Source: CAYLMM01 sp964646035 | Lineage (GTDB): Bacteria; Krumholzibacteriota; Krumholzibacteriia; LZORAL124-64-63 | Length of the DNA: 38,409 bases | Assembly (NCBI GenBank): GCA_964646035.1 | Contig: CAZYDJ010000010.1 | Span: forward strand, 1 to 38,409 | Reading direction: 5' to 3' | Part shown: in pieces, positions 1 through 8,581 of the stretch | How the letters are laid out: every line of letters begins with the position of its first letter | How positions within the stretch are numbered: the first letter of the stretch is position 1 | Translations under genes and position numbers: made by a program | The notes under the pieces: model-generated | What the model saw: the letters and a program-made list of their open reading frames with translations, nothing else | Told to the model about the DNA's origin: nothing | The model's database searches: none

Positions 1-197
1 CTCCCGATGTGGCCGACCGTCTCTTCAATCTCTATTTTTCCACCAAGAGCCAGGGTACGGGTCTGGGCCTGTCCATCTGCCGCAATCTCCTGAAGAAGAT
101 GAAGGGTCGGATCGACCTGAGGAATCGCGAGGACGGATCCGGAGCCGTGGCGGAGGTTACGCTGCCTCGCGCCGACGCCCGATCGCCCGAGGATTGA
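1..197 (+). CDS. Sensor histidine kinase, C-terminal fragment (runs off the left edge)
   Basis: Only the last ~65 codons are in the window; the reading frame is open to base 3 and ends with TGA at 195-197. The visible part is the end of a HATPase_c domain: FSTKSQGTGLGLSICRNL contains the F and G2 boxes (GTGLGLSI) that close the ATP lid, followed by the usual final beta-strands (GAVAEVTLP). The sensor and phosphoacceptor parts lie outside the window, so input and partner are unknown. No receiver domain follows, so this is not a hybrid kinase at its C-terminus. It lies 18 bp upstream of the DUF4159 gene on the same strand and may be co-transcribed with it. The family call is secure; nothing more specific is possible. 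Confidence 0.88.
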   Translation, partial: PDVADRLFNLYFSTKSQGTGLGLSICRNLLKKMKGRIDLRNREDGSGAVAEVTLPRADARSPED

Positions 198-215
198 ACC
201 GGGAGGATCCGTCCC

Positions 216-882
216 ATGCTTCTGCGTCCCACCGGCGGGATCGCGATCATCTTGACCTTGGCTGCGCTGCTGGCGTTCCCGGAATCCGTCACGGCGGCGG
301 GGACCGGCGCACGAGTCGGCATCGCCCGTCTGCAATATGGCGGGGTAGGCGACTGGGACTGCGATCCCGGTTCCCTGTCGAATTGGCTGGAACTCTTCGA
401 GGCCCGCACCGGAGTGCCCACGGCTCCGGCCCCGGCCGTGGTGACGCTCGACAGCGAAGACCTCTTCCGCCATCCCTTCCTGTATCTCTCGGGTCACGGC
501 CGCATCGCGATGGATGACCAGGAGATCGCCGAGTTGAGGCGTTATCTGGACGCGGGCGGATTCCTCTACGCCGATGACAACTACGGGCTGGACAAGTCTT
601 TCCGGGAGTTGATGGCCAGGCTCTTTCCCGACNNNNNNNNNNNNNNNNNNNNNNNNNNNNNNNNNNNNNNNNNNNNNNNNNNNNATCCACGCCCACGACG
701 GCGAACCGGCCCAGGGTTTCGGCGTTCACAGGGACGGACGTCTGGTGGTCTTCTATTCGTATTCCAGCGACATCGGCGACGGGCTGGAGGATCCCCATGT
801 CCACGGCGATCCGCCGTCCGCGCGCGAAGCCGCGGCGAGGATGGCGGTCAACATCCTGATGTACACCCTGACCAATCCCTGA
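216..882 (+). CDS. DUF4159 family exported protein, interrupted by an assembly gap
   Basis: The left part (216-632, 139 codons) starts at ATG after GGGAGGA. It has a signal peptide or anchor of about 28 residues ending at TAAG, then a Rossmann/amidotransferase-like segment (FLYLSGHG, RYLDAGGFLYADDNYG). The right part (685-882) reads IHAHDGEPAQGFGV, LVVFYSYSSDIGDG and RMAVNILMYTLTNP, which I recognise as the typical DUF4159 end. The two parts are in different frames only because the N run is 52 long, which is not a multiple of three; I take this as an estimated gap size, not a frameshift. From memory of the family, the missing piece should carry a conserved His/Phe-Pro-Asp region. Function is unknown; DUF4159 is thought to share a class I glutamine amidotransferase-like fold. 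It lies directly upstream of a DUF4175-like gene, a pairing I associate with operons near the Bat/aerotolerance genes. Confidence 0.82.
633..684. other. Assembly gap (52 N)
   Basis: A run of 52 N interrupts the DUF4159 gene. Coding phase is complete on the left at base 632 and restarts in phase at 685, so the true insert must be a multiple of three and cannot be 52 if the gene is intact. It marks the window as scaffolded draft sequence. Confidence 0.99.
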
Positions 883-892
883 GGACCCGGTG

Positions 893-3800
893 ATGGCCAG
901 CGTTCGGGACAGGCAGCTATTCCTGGAGACGATGCGGGGGCATCGGCGTTACGCCCGTCTGCGCGTGATCGCCGCCGGGGCGCCGCTCTGGCTGGGAGGG
1001 ACCCTGGCCGCCCTGGTCGCGGCCGTCGCCCTGGCCGCCACCCCGTTGGGAGATTGGCGCATCGGCAAGCTGCTCTGTCTGGCCTTGGCGCCGGTGATAT
1101 CGGCGGCCTTGTTCCGGGTCGCCATCGCGGTTCCCCTGGCCCGCGTCGGCGCTCTCGCCTCGCTCTGTGGATTGCTCGAATCCAGGGGTTCATTCCGCAA
1201 CCTGCTGATCGCCGCCGAGGAAGCATTGCGCGTGCCGGAACGCTGGCCCGGAGGCACGGCCGACGCCGACGAATTGCTGCGGATGCTCTTCGCCGAGGCC
1301 GCGGCCCGGGCCCGGTCGCGGGACCGCGGCCGCCTGCTGCCTTTCGTCGATCTTCCCGGCAATCTGGCTGCGCTGGCCTGTTCGGCCGCTCTGCTGATCT
1401 GGGCCGCTGTCGCGGCTCCGCCGTTGCTGGACTCCGGACTTTCCCGGCTGGCCCATCCCTTGCGGGCGGAAGGCCGCGCGCCGGTGGTGGGAATTTATCT
1501 CGCGGGAGGCGACAGGACCGTTGAGGCCGGTTCGACGGTATCGCTATCGGCCCTGGATTTCGGCTCTCCCCGGCGGGAGGCGGTCTGCGAGGTCCGTTTC
1601 GGCAGCGGCTTGTGGCGCCCGGCGGCGGGCATCGAAATCGAACAGGACGCGATCGCATTCCGATATACGGCTCGCATCGCGGAGGTCTCGGAAAGCTTCC
1701 ATTATCGCTTCCGTCGCGACGGCATGGCGTCGGCCGCCGCGAGCGTAACGGTGCTGCATCCGCCGTTGGTCTCGGGATTGGCCGGATCATACTATCCACC
1801 GGCGTATACCGGTCTGTCCGCGCGGGATCTGGTCCGTCTGCCTGCCCGCCTCGAGGTTCCGACCGGCAGCCGCGTGATCTGGTCCGGAAAGTCGGATCAT
1901 GATCTGGCGGCGGCTTGGGCCGTGACAACTGCGGGAGACAGTCTGCATGTCGGCGTATCCGGGGATTCCCTTTTCGGCGAGTTGAAGGCGGACGAGCCGG
2001 TCGAATTCCGGATCGAGGTCCACGATCTGATGGGAATGACCGGCGGCGGCGGATTGGCCTATCTGGTCGAGCCGATTCCCGACCGCGATCCGCTGGCAGC
2101 GTTGGCCGCGGGCAGGGACGACGGGCTGCTGCCGATGGACGCGCGGTTGGCCCTGAGGGCGACCGCCGAAGACGATTACGGGCTTTCCGGAGTCAGCCTG
2201 CAACTGAGCCGCGAGGACCCGTCCGCGGCAGCGGCCGAGAACCTGAAGCCGAACTGGATCGACATCCCGCTCTGGCGTCACGGCGATCCGCAGTCGGCCC
2301 CGGGCGAAGCTGCGGAAACCCGGGAAATCCAGACCCGGCTGGGACCGGCGCGGATAATGGCCGTGCCCGACTCGGAGATTCGCACCCAGGCCGATCTGAT
2401 GGTCATGCTCGATGCCGGTGATCTCGATCTGGTGCCGGGAGACATCCTGCTGCTGCGCCTGCTGGCCCGGGACAACCGGCGGCCCGGTCCGCCCGGGACG
2501 GGAGTCAGCCGCGTCCTGCGTCTGGCCATGCCTTCGGCCGTGGACATGGTCGTTTCCCGGGCCGAGAACGACGAGGACTATCTTGCGGACATGGACGATC
2601 TGCGCAATCGCAGCGTCCGCATGGGCGAGGATCTGGAGCGGATAGCCCGCGAGTTGATGAAGAATCCCCGTCCCGATTTCGATCGCCGCCAGGAATTGGA
2701 AACAGCCCTGGCCCGGCAGCAGGAACTGCAGGATGAACTCGCCGACATGGCGCAGAACCTGCAGTCCGAGCTCGATGAATTGGCGGCCACCAACCAGACT
2801 TCGATACCCCTGCTCGAGAAGATGGAGGAGGTAGCCGATCTGCTCGAAGCGGTCCAGAGCGACGAACTCGACCGCATGCGCGAAAGGCTGCGCCGCGAGG
2901 CCGAAGAGCTTTCGCCGACTGAGATCGGCGAGGCTGTCGCCGAGGCTGCGCGAAACCAGAAGGAACTGCTCGAGCGGCTCGATCGGGCCATATCCCTGCT
3001 GCGGGAGATGGCCCGCGAACAGGATCTGGAGGGAATGACCGGCGCGGTCGAGCGCATGCTGCGCGAGCAGCAGGACCTGATGGACTCGCAGGGACGGGAG
3101 CAATCGGCTGCGGAGGATTCCCGCCGGCAGGAGGCCCTTGCCGACGAGGCTACCCGCCTGGAGGACCGTTTGCGGGAGGCCCTCGACGAACTCGGTGAAG
3201 AGTCGCGCGGCGGTCACGAAAGTCCATCGGACGAGCCTTTGCGCGAAGCCTTGGCGGAGGCGCTGCGCAGGCTCGAGGAGCAGGACCCGGCAGAGATGAT
3301 GCGGGAGGCGTCGCGCCGGATGTCCGCGGCGGATCCCGACGCCGGCCAGAGCGAGCAGCACGAGGCCATGCAATCGCTGGCCGGACTCTACAGCGTGCTG
3401 CTGCAGGGACAGCAGGCAATGCAGGCGGCGATGCAGCAGCATGTGTCCGAAACCCTGCGCCGGGTGGCATTCGACGTGCTGAGCCTGTCCGCGCGCCAGG
3501 AAGAGATCGTCTCGCGCATCCCCAACAACCTGCGCAACGTCCGCGCCCCGGAACTGGCCCGCTCCGAGGCCCGCTTGCTTCGCGCCATGAACGAACTGGG
3601 CGATAGGCTGCGCGAGGTGATGACCCGCTCGCCGATGGTCGTCGGTTCCCTGCTCTCGCGGCTGCGCGCCGCATCGGGGCAGATCGATGTCACGCGCGAC
3701 AATCTGATCGCCGGCTGGGGCGCCGAGGCGCGTGGTTCCGGGCGCCGGGGCCTGGGCGCGATGAACACCCTGGTGATCAATCTGCTGACCAACGCCGAAT

Positions 3801-4411
3801 CCTCGTCCGGCGACATGGGCGGATCGGGCGGAGCGCCTTCGTTCAGCGAAGAGTTGCGGCGCATGGCCAAGGAACAGGCGGGGCTGAACGGTCTGGCCGA
3901 GATGATGCGCCGCGCAAGATCCGGCGGGCAGGGCCTCAGCCAGGAGCAGAGGTCGCGGATGGATCGCTTGAGCGGCGACCAGCAGCAACTGGCCGATCAG
4001 ACCCGGGAACTCGCCGAGCGCAGACGCGATGATCCCGAGCAGGCGAGGCGGTTGCTCGGCAGTCTCGACGACATCGCCGCCCAGATGGAACAGGTGGTGC
4101 GCGATCTCGGCTCGGGGGCGCTCGACGACGAGACCCTGCGCCGACAGGAAAAAATTCTCGGCCGCCTGCTCGACGCGCATAACTCGGTCCGGCAACGGGA
4201 TTTCTCGACTCGCCGGGAAAGCCGCTCCGCCGGCGGTGTCCTGGCGCCGCAAAGTGGTGAAACAGCGGCCCCCGGGGACGGCCCGTCCCCGTTGTTGACC
4301 CGCCAGCGCAGGATCGAGAAGGTGCCTCTGGAATACCGTGATCTCGTGCGCCGCTACTACCGCACGCTCGACGGTATCGCCGGATCTCCCGAACCGGAGG
4401 ATCTGAATTGA
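893..4411 (+). CDS. Large membrane-anchored coiled-coil protein, DUF4175-like
   Basis: About 1172 residues. The ATG at 893 is preferred because GAGGA at 881-885 sits 7 bases upstream; a GTG directly before it (890) is also possible. Residues ~30-80 hold two hydrophobic segments and ~150-170 a third. Residues ~190-550 look like extracytoplasmic beta-sandwich (Ig-like) domains with repeated Tyr-Pro-Pro and DDYGLSGV-type motifs. From ~550 on the protein is rich in Glu/Gln/Arg/Leu heptads (long coiled coil) with Gln/Met-rich stretches, ending without a further membrane span. This architecture matches what I know as DUF4175 proteins of gliding/Bat-associated loci; the biochemical role is unknown. 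It follows DUF4159 by 10 bp, and its TGA overlaps the TTG start of the next gene, so translation is probably coupled. A role in envelope stress or mechanics is inference only. Confidence 0.72.
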   Translation: MASVRDRQLFLETMRGHRRYARLRVIAAGAPLWLGGTLAALVAAVALAATPLGDWRIGKLLCLALAPVISAALFRVAIAVPLARVGALASLCGLLESRGSFRNLLIAAEEALRVPERWPGGTADADELLRMLFAEAAARARSRDRGRLLPFVDLPGNLAALACSAALLIWAAVAAPPLLDSGLSRLAHPLRAEGRAPVVGIYLAGGDRTVEAGSTVSLSALDFGSPRREAVCEVRFGSGLWRPAAGIEIEQDAIAFRYTARIAEVSESFHYRFRRDGMASAAASVTVLHPPLVSGLAGSYYPPAYTGLSARDLVRLPARLEVPTGSRVIWSGKSDHDLAAAWAVTTAGDSLHVGVSGDSLFGELKADEPVEFRIEVHDLMGMTGGGGLAYLVEPIPDRDPLAALAAGRDDGLLPMDARLALRATAEDDYGLSGVSLQLSREDPSAAAAENLKPNWIDIPLWRHGDPQSAPGEAAETREIQTRLGPARIMAVPDSEIRTQADLMVMLDAGDLDLVPGDILLLRLLARDNRRPGPPGTGVSRVLRLAMPSAVDMVVSRAENDEDYLADMDDLRNRSVRMGEDLERIARELMKNPRPDFDRRQELETALARQQELQDELADMAQNLQSELDELAATNQTSIPLLEKMEEVADLLEAVQSDELDRMRERLRREAEELSPTEIGEAVAEAARNQKELLERLDRAISLLREMAREQDLEGMTGAVERMLREQQDLMDSQGREQSAAEDSRRQEALADEATRLEDRLREALDELGEESRGGHESPSDEPLREALAEALRRLEEQDPAEMMREASRRMSAADPDAGQSEQHEAMQSLAGLYSVLLQGQQAMQAAMQQHVSETLRRVAFDVLSLSARQEEIVSRIPNNLRNVRAPELARSEARLLRAMNELGDRLREVMTRSPMVVGSLLSRLRAASGQIDVTRDNLIAGWGAEARGSGRRGLGAMNTLVINLLTNAESSSGDMGGSGGAPSFSEELRRMAKEQAGLNGLAEMMRRARSGGQGLSQEQRSRMDRLSGDQQQLADQTRELAERRRDDPEQARRLLGSLDDIAAQMEQVVRDLGSGALDDETLRRQEKILGRLLDAHNSVRQRDFSTRRESRSAGGVLAPQSGETAAPGDGPSPLLTRQRRIEKVPLEYRDLVRRYYRTLDGIAGSPEPEDLN

Positions 4412-6348
4412 AAGGCCGCGGGACAGCCGGGACGCTGGTAGTCGTGATCGCAGTGGCCGCGGTCGTCGCGTCCGTCCTTGCCGCGCCGTCGGTCGCCGGC
4501 GCCCAGATCGAACTTGAGCCGGGATTCGGCGGAATCCAGCCCCGCGGGCAGTGGCGGGTCCTGCTGCACAACCTGGATTCGGCGCTGGCCGCAGCGGACA
4601 CGACCGCCGCCGCCGATCTGATCCGGCAGTTGGATCGTCTCGCTGCGCCGCGGATGCAGATAGTGTTGCGGAAAATCCAGTTGGCCCGGATGGCCGGGGA
4701 TGAGCGGAAGGTCGTCGATCTCTGCCGCGAGCATCTCGCCGACTCACCCCGCAACGCCCGTCTGCTGCGGGAGATGGGCCGCTCCCTGCTGGCTCTCGGT
4801 GAGATCGATTCGGCTGCGGCGGCGTTCGACACTTTGATCGCGGCCAGCCCGAGCCGTCGCTCGACCGTGACATCGATCGTCAAGGAATGGCGTGACGCCG
4901 GACGTCCCGACCGGGCGCTCGAACTCTGCGAGGCGGAGATCGAACGCAATGACGGCAAGGATCTGCTGGGCCGTCAGCGTGCGTATTGCCTGATCGAATT
5001 GGATCGGATCGCCAAGGGGATGCGGGTATTGGCGGACGAATTGGCGGCTCGTCCGCTGAACCTGCCGCTGGTCCGCAACGAGATCGCCGCCCTGGTGGTC
5101 GAGCAGAAGGATCTGCGGACGGCGGTCGCGGCCCTCGACGGGGCCGGGGCCTCGGCGTCGATTCCGGCTGTCCGGCTGCTGCGCTCCGATCTGTGGTTGA
5201 GGCTTGCCGATCACGCCGCGGCTTTTGCGGTGGTCGAACCGATGATCGCCGTTGCGGACGATGCCCGGGCGCTTCTCGTTCACGCGGCCCTGCTTTCCCG
5301 GGAAACGCCGTTGCTGGAATCGTCCGCCGAAAAAGCCGCCGCCACGCGCTGGCTTTTGGCGGTTCTGCAGCTTCTGGCCGATCGGTCGGCCGTGACGCCG
5401 ATTCTCATGCCGCGGGTTCTGGACCTGCTGGCCGCGGTCGCCGAGGACGCGCTATTCTCGCGAATCCTCGCCGAGGATCCGGTAATCGGCGCCGACCGTC
5501 TCGAACTGGTGCTGGAGAGGATCCGGCTGGAGGATCCCGGCAACAGCCGGCTCTATTCGGCTCAGATCGCGCTGGCCAGATTCGACCGCGACACCCTGGG
5601 GCGTCCGGCCAGGGCCGCGGCCAGGCTGGAAAGGCTGCTCACCGACATCGATCTGCCGACAGAAGGGGTGGCCACCGCCCGCCTGGTGCTCGGCGAATGC
5701 CATCTGGCCGCCGGCGACACCGCCCGCGCCCGTCGGATCCTGGCTCGTCTCGCGCGTGACACCGACTACCGGGAAGCTGCCGGATACGCGCATTTCCAGT
5801 TGGCCCGCCTCGATCTGGCGCAGGGCCATTTCGATAATTCGCGCGACCGGTTCGCCAGCATCGCCCTGGATTCTCCGATGGCCGACTACGCCAACGACGC
5901 CCTCGATCTGGGCCTGGCCGTAGCCGAGGAACTGCAGAATCCGACCGGCGGCCCCCGCCTGCTCGAATATTACGCCCGGGCCGTCGGATTCGAATTGGCG
6001 GCGGCTCCCGATTCCCAGGCGACGGCCCTGGCCGCCCTGATCGCCGAGGCTGGGACTGCGTCGCGGGACGGGCAGCCGCAGCACCTGGTCGAACGGGCGC
6101 GCTACGAACTGGCCGCACTGATGCTCGCGGCCGCGGACACTGCTGCCGCGGCCGCCCAATGCGACACCATCGTGCTGGATCATCCCGCCGGTCGCTATCC
6201 GGCGGCCGCACTGGATCTGAAGGGGAGCATGCTGGCCGATTCGGGCCGATACGAGGCTGCCCGGGACGCCTGGCAGCGATTGCTCATCCAATATCCCGAC
6301 TACTTGTTCGCGGCGGATATCCGCGACCGGATCAGGAGTCTGCCTTGA
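4408..6348 (+). CDS. Exported tetratricopeptide-repeat protein
   Basis: 646 residues from a TTG start at 4408 that overlaps the previous stop (TTGA) and is preceded by GGAGG at about 4397. The first ~32 residues form a signal peptide (basic start, long Val/Ala core, cleavage likely after VAGA). The rest is alpha-helical with TPR-type pairs, for example RNARLLREMGRSLLALGEID near residue 112 and a last clear repeat near 600-640 (LDLKGSMLADSGRYEAARDA). It should be a periplasmic scaffold. No catalytic motif is visible. The tight coupling to the genes on both sides (stop/start overlaps) argues that it works with the DUF4175-like protein and the amidotransferase-like protein, as BatC/BatE-type TPR proteins do in related loci; this is inference from context. 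Confidence 0.78.
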   Translation: MKGRGTAGTLVVVIAVAAVVASVLAAPSVAGAQIELEPGFGGIQPRGQWRVLLHNLDSALAAADTTAAADLIRQLDRLAAPRMQIVLRKIQLARMAGDERKVVDLCREHLADSPRNARLLREMGRSLLALGEIDSAAAAFDTLIAASPSRRSTVTSIVKEWRDAGRPDRALELCEAEIERNDGKDLLGRQRAYCLIELDRIAKGMRVLADELAARPLNLPLVRNEIAALVVEQKDLRTAVAALDGAGASASIPAVRLLRSDLWLRLADHAAAFAVVEPMIAVADDARALLVHAALLSRETPLLESSAEKAAATRWLLAVLQLLADRSAVTPILMPRVLDLLAAVAEDALFSRILAEDPVIGADRLELVLERIRLEDPGNSRLYSAQIALARFDRDTLGRPARAAARLERLLTDIDLPTEGVATARLVLGECHLAAGDTARARRILARLARDTDYREAAGYAHFQLARLDLAQGHFDNSRDRFASIALDSPMADYANDALDLGLAVAEELQNPTGGPRLLEYYARAVGFELAAAPDSQATALAALIAEAGTASRDGQPQHLVERARYELAALMLAAADTAAAAAQCDTIVLDHPAGRYPAAALDLKGSMLADSGRYEAARDAWQRLLIQYPDYLFAADIRDRIRSLP

Positions 6349-7634
6349 GAATCGTTAAGAAAATAGTTCGCCCGACATCCGCCGGTATCGTCGCCTGGCT
6401 CTGGCTGGCCGTCTGCGCGATCATGCCGGCCGGCGCCGGCCAACTTCTGGTGCCGATGGATCTCACCCAGTCCAATCATCTCAAGGCGTACGGCCTGGCT
6501 TTCGGCGAACTCTCGCGCGGCGGCTCGGTCAACTGGCTCTTGAACTATCGGGGCGGCAGCTTCGTGCTGGCTGATGCGCCGCGGACCCGTCTGTCGGCCC
6601 GGCTGATGGGCGTCGATTTCACCGAGATCGACGACGGCGAGATGGCCAAAATCCGCGAGAAGATCCGGGATGAGAACATGGAAGAGGTGCTGCTCGAGAA
6701 GCCGCCGCGCATCGCGGTCTACGCTCCGCCCGGTTTCCAGCCCTGGGACGACGCGGTGACCCTCGCCTTGACCTACGCCGAGATACCCTACGACATCGTC
6801 TTCGACGCCGAAGTCCTGGCCGGCGAACTGTCGGGTTACGACTGGCTCCATCTCCATCACGAGGATTTCACGGGCCAGTACGGCAAGTTCTACCAGGCCT
6901 TCAGCGGCGCGGACTGGTACCAGCAGCAGAAGACCATGCTCGAGGGACTGGCTTCCCGGCTGGGTTTCGATTCCGTCTGGCGGATGAAACACGCCTGCGC
7001 CCTGAAGATCCGCGACTACGTCGAGGGCGGGGGATTCCTCTTCGCGATGTGCTCGGCCACCGACACCATAGACATCGCGCTGGCCTACCTGGGCATCGAC
7101 ATCGTCCCGCGGCAGATGGACGGCGACGGGCTCGATCCGCGCCGCGAGGAATTGCGGGACGACGACCGCACTTTCGCCTTCACCGGGTTCACCCTGGACA
7201 CCAACCCGCTGGACTACGAGTTCTCGACCATCGACACCAGCGACTATGCCGGCCTGCGCGGGGCGCAGGCCGATTATTTCACCCTCTTCGATTTCTCGGC
7301 CAAGCACGATCCGGTGCCGACCATGCTGACCCAATGCCACGTCAACGTGATCAACGGATTCATGGGCCAGACCACCGGCTACCGGAAGCAGTACCTCAAG
7401 CGGTCGGTGACGGTGCTGGCCCAGGTCGAAGGCACCGACGAGATCCGCTATCTGCACGGCAAGCGGGGCACCGGAACTTTCACATTCCTGGGCGGGCACG
7501 ATCCGGAGGATTATCAGCACGGGGTGGGGGATCCGCCGACCGATCTGGACATCTTCCCGACGTCTCCCGGATACCGGCTGATCCTGAACAACGTCCTCTT
7601 CCCGGCGGCGCGGCAGAAGCCGCAGAAGACCTAG
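6345..7634 (+). CDS. Exported glutamine-amidotransferase-like protein (often mislabelled asparagine synthetase B)
   Basis: 429 residues from TTG 6345, which overlaps the TPR stop and has AGGAG at 6333-6337 (7-base spacing). The longer open frame back to 6159 lies inside the TPR gene and is not used. Residues 1-31 are a signal peptide ending AGA. The mature protein begins QLLVPMDLTQSNHLKAYGL and has NWLLNYRGGSF at 63-73. I recall this pattern from Bacteroidetes proteins annotated asparagine synthetase B, although it has none of the AsnB PP-loop or N-terminal Cys features. Residues 224-240 (YVEGGGFLFAMCSATDT) resemble a class I amidotransferase nucleophile turn with Cys236, and GGHDPEDYQH near 383-392 could supply a His. 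Enzymatic function is unproven. It is the last gene of the envelope module; its TAG overlaps the convergent CPBP gene stop. Confidence 0.68.
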   Translation: MRIVKKIVRPTSAGIVAWLWLAVCAIMPAGAGQLLVPMDLTQSNHLKAYGLAFGELSRGGSVNWLLNYRGGSFVLADAPRTRLSARLMGVDFTEIDDGEMAKIREKIRDENMEEVLLEKPPRIAVYAPPGFQPWDDAVTLALTYAEIPYDIVFDAEVLAGELSGYDWLHLHHEDFTGQYGKFYQAFSGADWYQQQKTMLEGLASRLGFDSVWRMKHACALKIRDYVEGGGFLFAMCSATDTIDIALAYLGIDIVPRQMDGDGLDPRREELRDDDRTFAFTGFTLDTNPLDYEFSTIDTSDYAGLRGAQADYFTLFDFSAKHDPVPTMLTQCHVNVINGFMGQTTGYRKQYLKRSVTVLAQVEGTDEIRYLHGKRGTGTFTFLGGHDPEDYQHGVGDPPTDLDIFPTSPGYRLILNNVLFPAARQKPQKT

Positions 7635-8431
7635 CGCGAGGCGCGCAGGCGATGCATGGCCCAGGCCATCACCAGCAGGGATACGGCCACCCACGGCCAA
7701 TCCGGCATCTCAAAAGCGGATTCGAGCTCGATATCGCCCTGGGTGATCAGCATGGTCATCGAGACGGTGTTGTGCAGGGCGTGGAAGGCCGCGCAGAGGG
7801 TCGTCGATCCGGTAGTTTCATAGACCCAGGCCAGGATCAGTCCCAGGCCGAAGAGGCCGAAGAGAAACCAGGGCTCGCCGTGGATCAACGCGAAAAGCAG
7901 GGCCGAGACGACGGCTGACGGGATAATTCCCCAGTGACGACGGCAGAGCCGGTGGCAGATGCCGCGGAACAGCAGTTCCTCGGCCACCGGAACCACTATC
8001 GAGACGCTGAGGAAGGCGGTCACCATCGCGAACGGGGTGCGGGGCAGAGCCTGGTTGAAGAGAAGCAGCCAGCTCTCCGGAGGCGGATGGATCCGGGACG
8101 AGATAGTCGCCAGCAGCGAGGTCGGGGCCAGGGAGGCCACGGCGATCAGCAGGACCAGCAGCAGGGGTTTCAGCCGCGGACGGCCGAAGCCGAACTCGGC
8201 GTCGATGCCGGTGCGATGGGCGCGGGCGGTGGCCGCGGCCATGACCACCACCATCAACGCGCCGGCGGCGGCGGCCAGGTAGAGATCTTCGAGGGCCACG
8301 TAGACGACCACTTGCGCCGCCAGATCCACCATCAGCAGCCCGAGGGCGAAGAGGCCGATCCGCAGGCTCCCCCAGCGATTCCAGATGGTCTGCGGGGGCA
8401 GGGAAGAGATGAAGTCGGGTGCTTCGGGCAT
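7631..8431 (-). CDS. CPBP family intramembrane metalloprotease
   Basis: 266 residues from the ATG at 8431 (minus strand); the longer open frame to 8779 would run into the HAD gene. It has about seven hydrophobic segments. The family motifs are in order: EELLFRG with Glu151-Glu152 and Arg156, FALIHG with His184, and FHALHN with His217/His220. These form the metal/glutamate active site of the CAAX-processing/bacteriocin-processing (Abi) family, membrane-embedded glutamic or metal-dependent proteases. The substrate is not predictable. It is divergent from the HAD gene, with ~150 bp between, and convergent with the previous gene: the two stop codons share CTAG at 7631-7634, so no room exists for a separate terminator. 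Confidence 0.87.
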   Translation of the reverse strand: MPEAPDFISSLPPQTIWNRWGSLRIGLFALGLLMVDLAAQVVVYVALEDLYLAAAAGALMVVVMAAATARAHRTGIDAEFGFGRPRLKPLLLVLLIAVASLAPTSLLATISSRIHPPPESWLLLFNQALPRTPFAMVTAFLSVSIVVPVAEELLFRGICHRLCRRHWGIIPSAVVSALLFALIHGEPWFLFGLFGLGLILAWVYETTGSTTLCAAFHALHNTVSMTMLITQGDIELESAFEMPDWPWVAVSLLVMAWAMHRLRASR

Positions 8432-8510
8432 GCGATCCAATATGATCTCTTTCGTTGCCGATGGATCAGAATTCTCTACCAGATGCCGTTGTCGGTGTCC
8501 AGGGCCGTCC

Positions 8511-8539
8511 TTGGCACATCCGTCGCCAGTGTATACTAT
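8511..8539 (+). promoter_or_regulatory. Candidate sigma-70-type promoter for the HAD-nnr-tsaD operon
   Basis: TTGGCA at 8511-8516 and TACTAT at 8534-8539 are separated by 17 bases, in the only intergenic region before the HAD start at 8582. An alternative -10, TATACT at 8532-8537, would give a 15-base spacer. Prediction only. Confidence 0.5.
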
Positions 8540-8581
8540 GCCTTTGGGCCGATCCAGCCGAGTTCCCTGGAAGGGAGAATC

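Noticed and set aside
1787..4873. 1028-codon open frame on the minus strand, antisense to the DUF4175-like and TPR genes
   Set aside because: GC-rich coding DNA leaves long open antisense frames. This one shows no family motifs, and the opposite strand has clear domains, ribosome sites and coupled starts.
6159..6344. N-terminal extension of the amidotransferase-like gene
   Set aside because: These codons lie inside the TPR gene, and starting at TTG 6345 gives a proper signal peptide and ribosome site.
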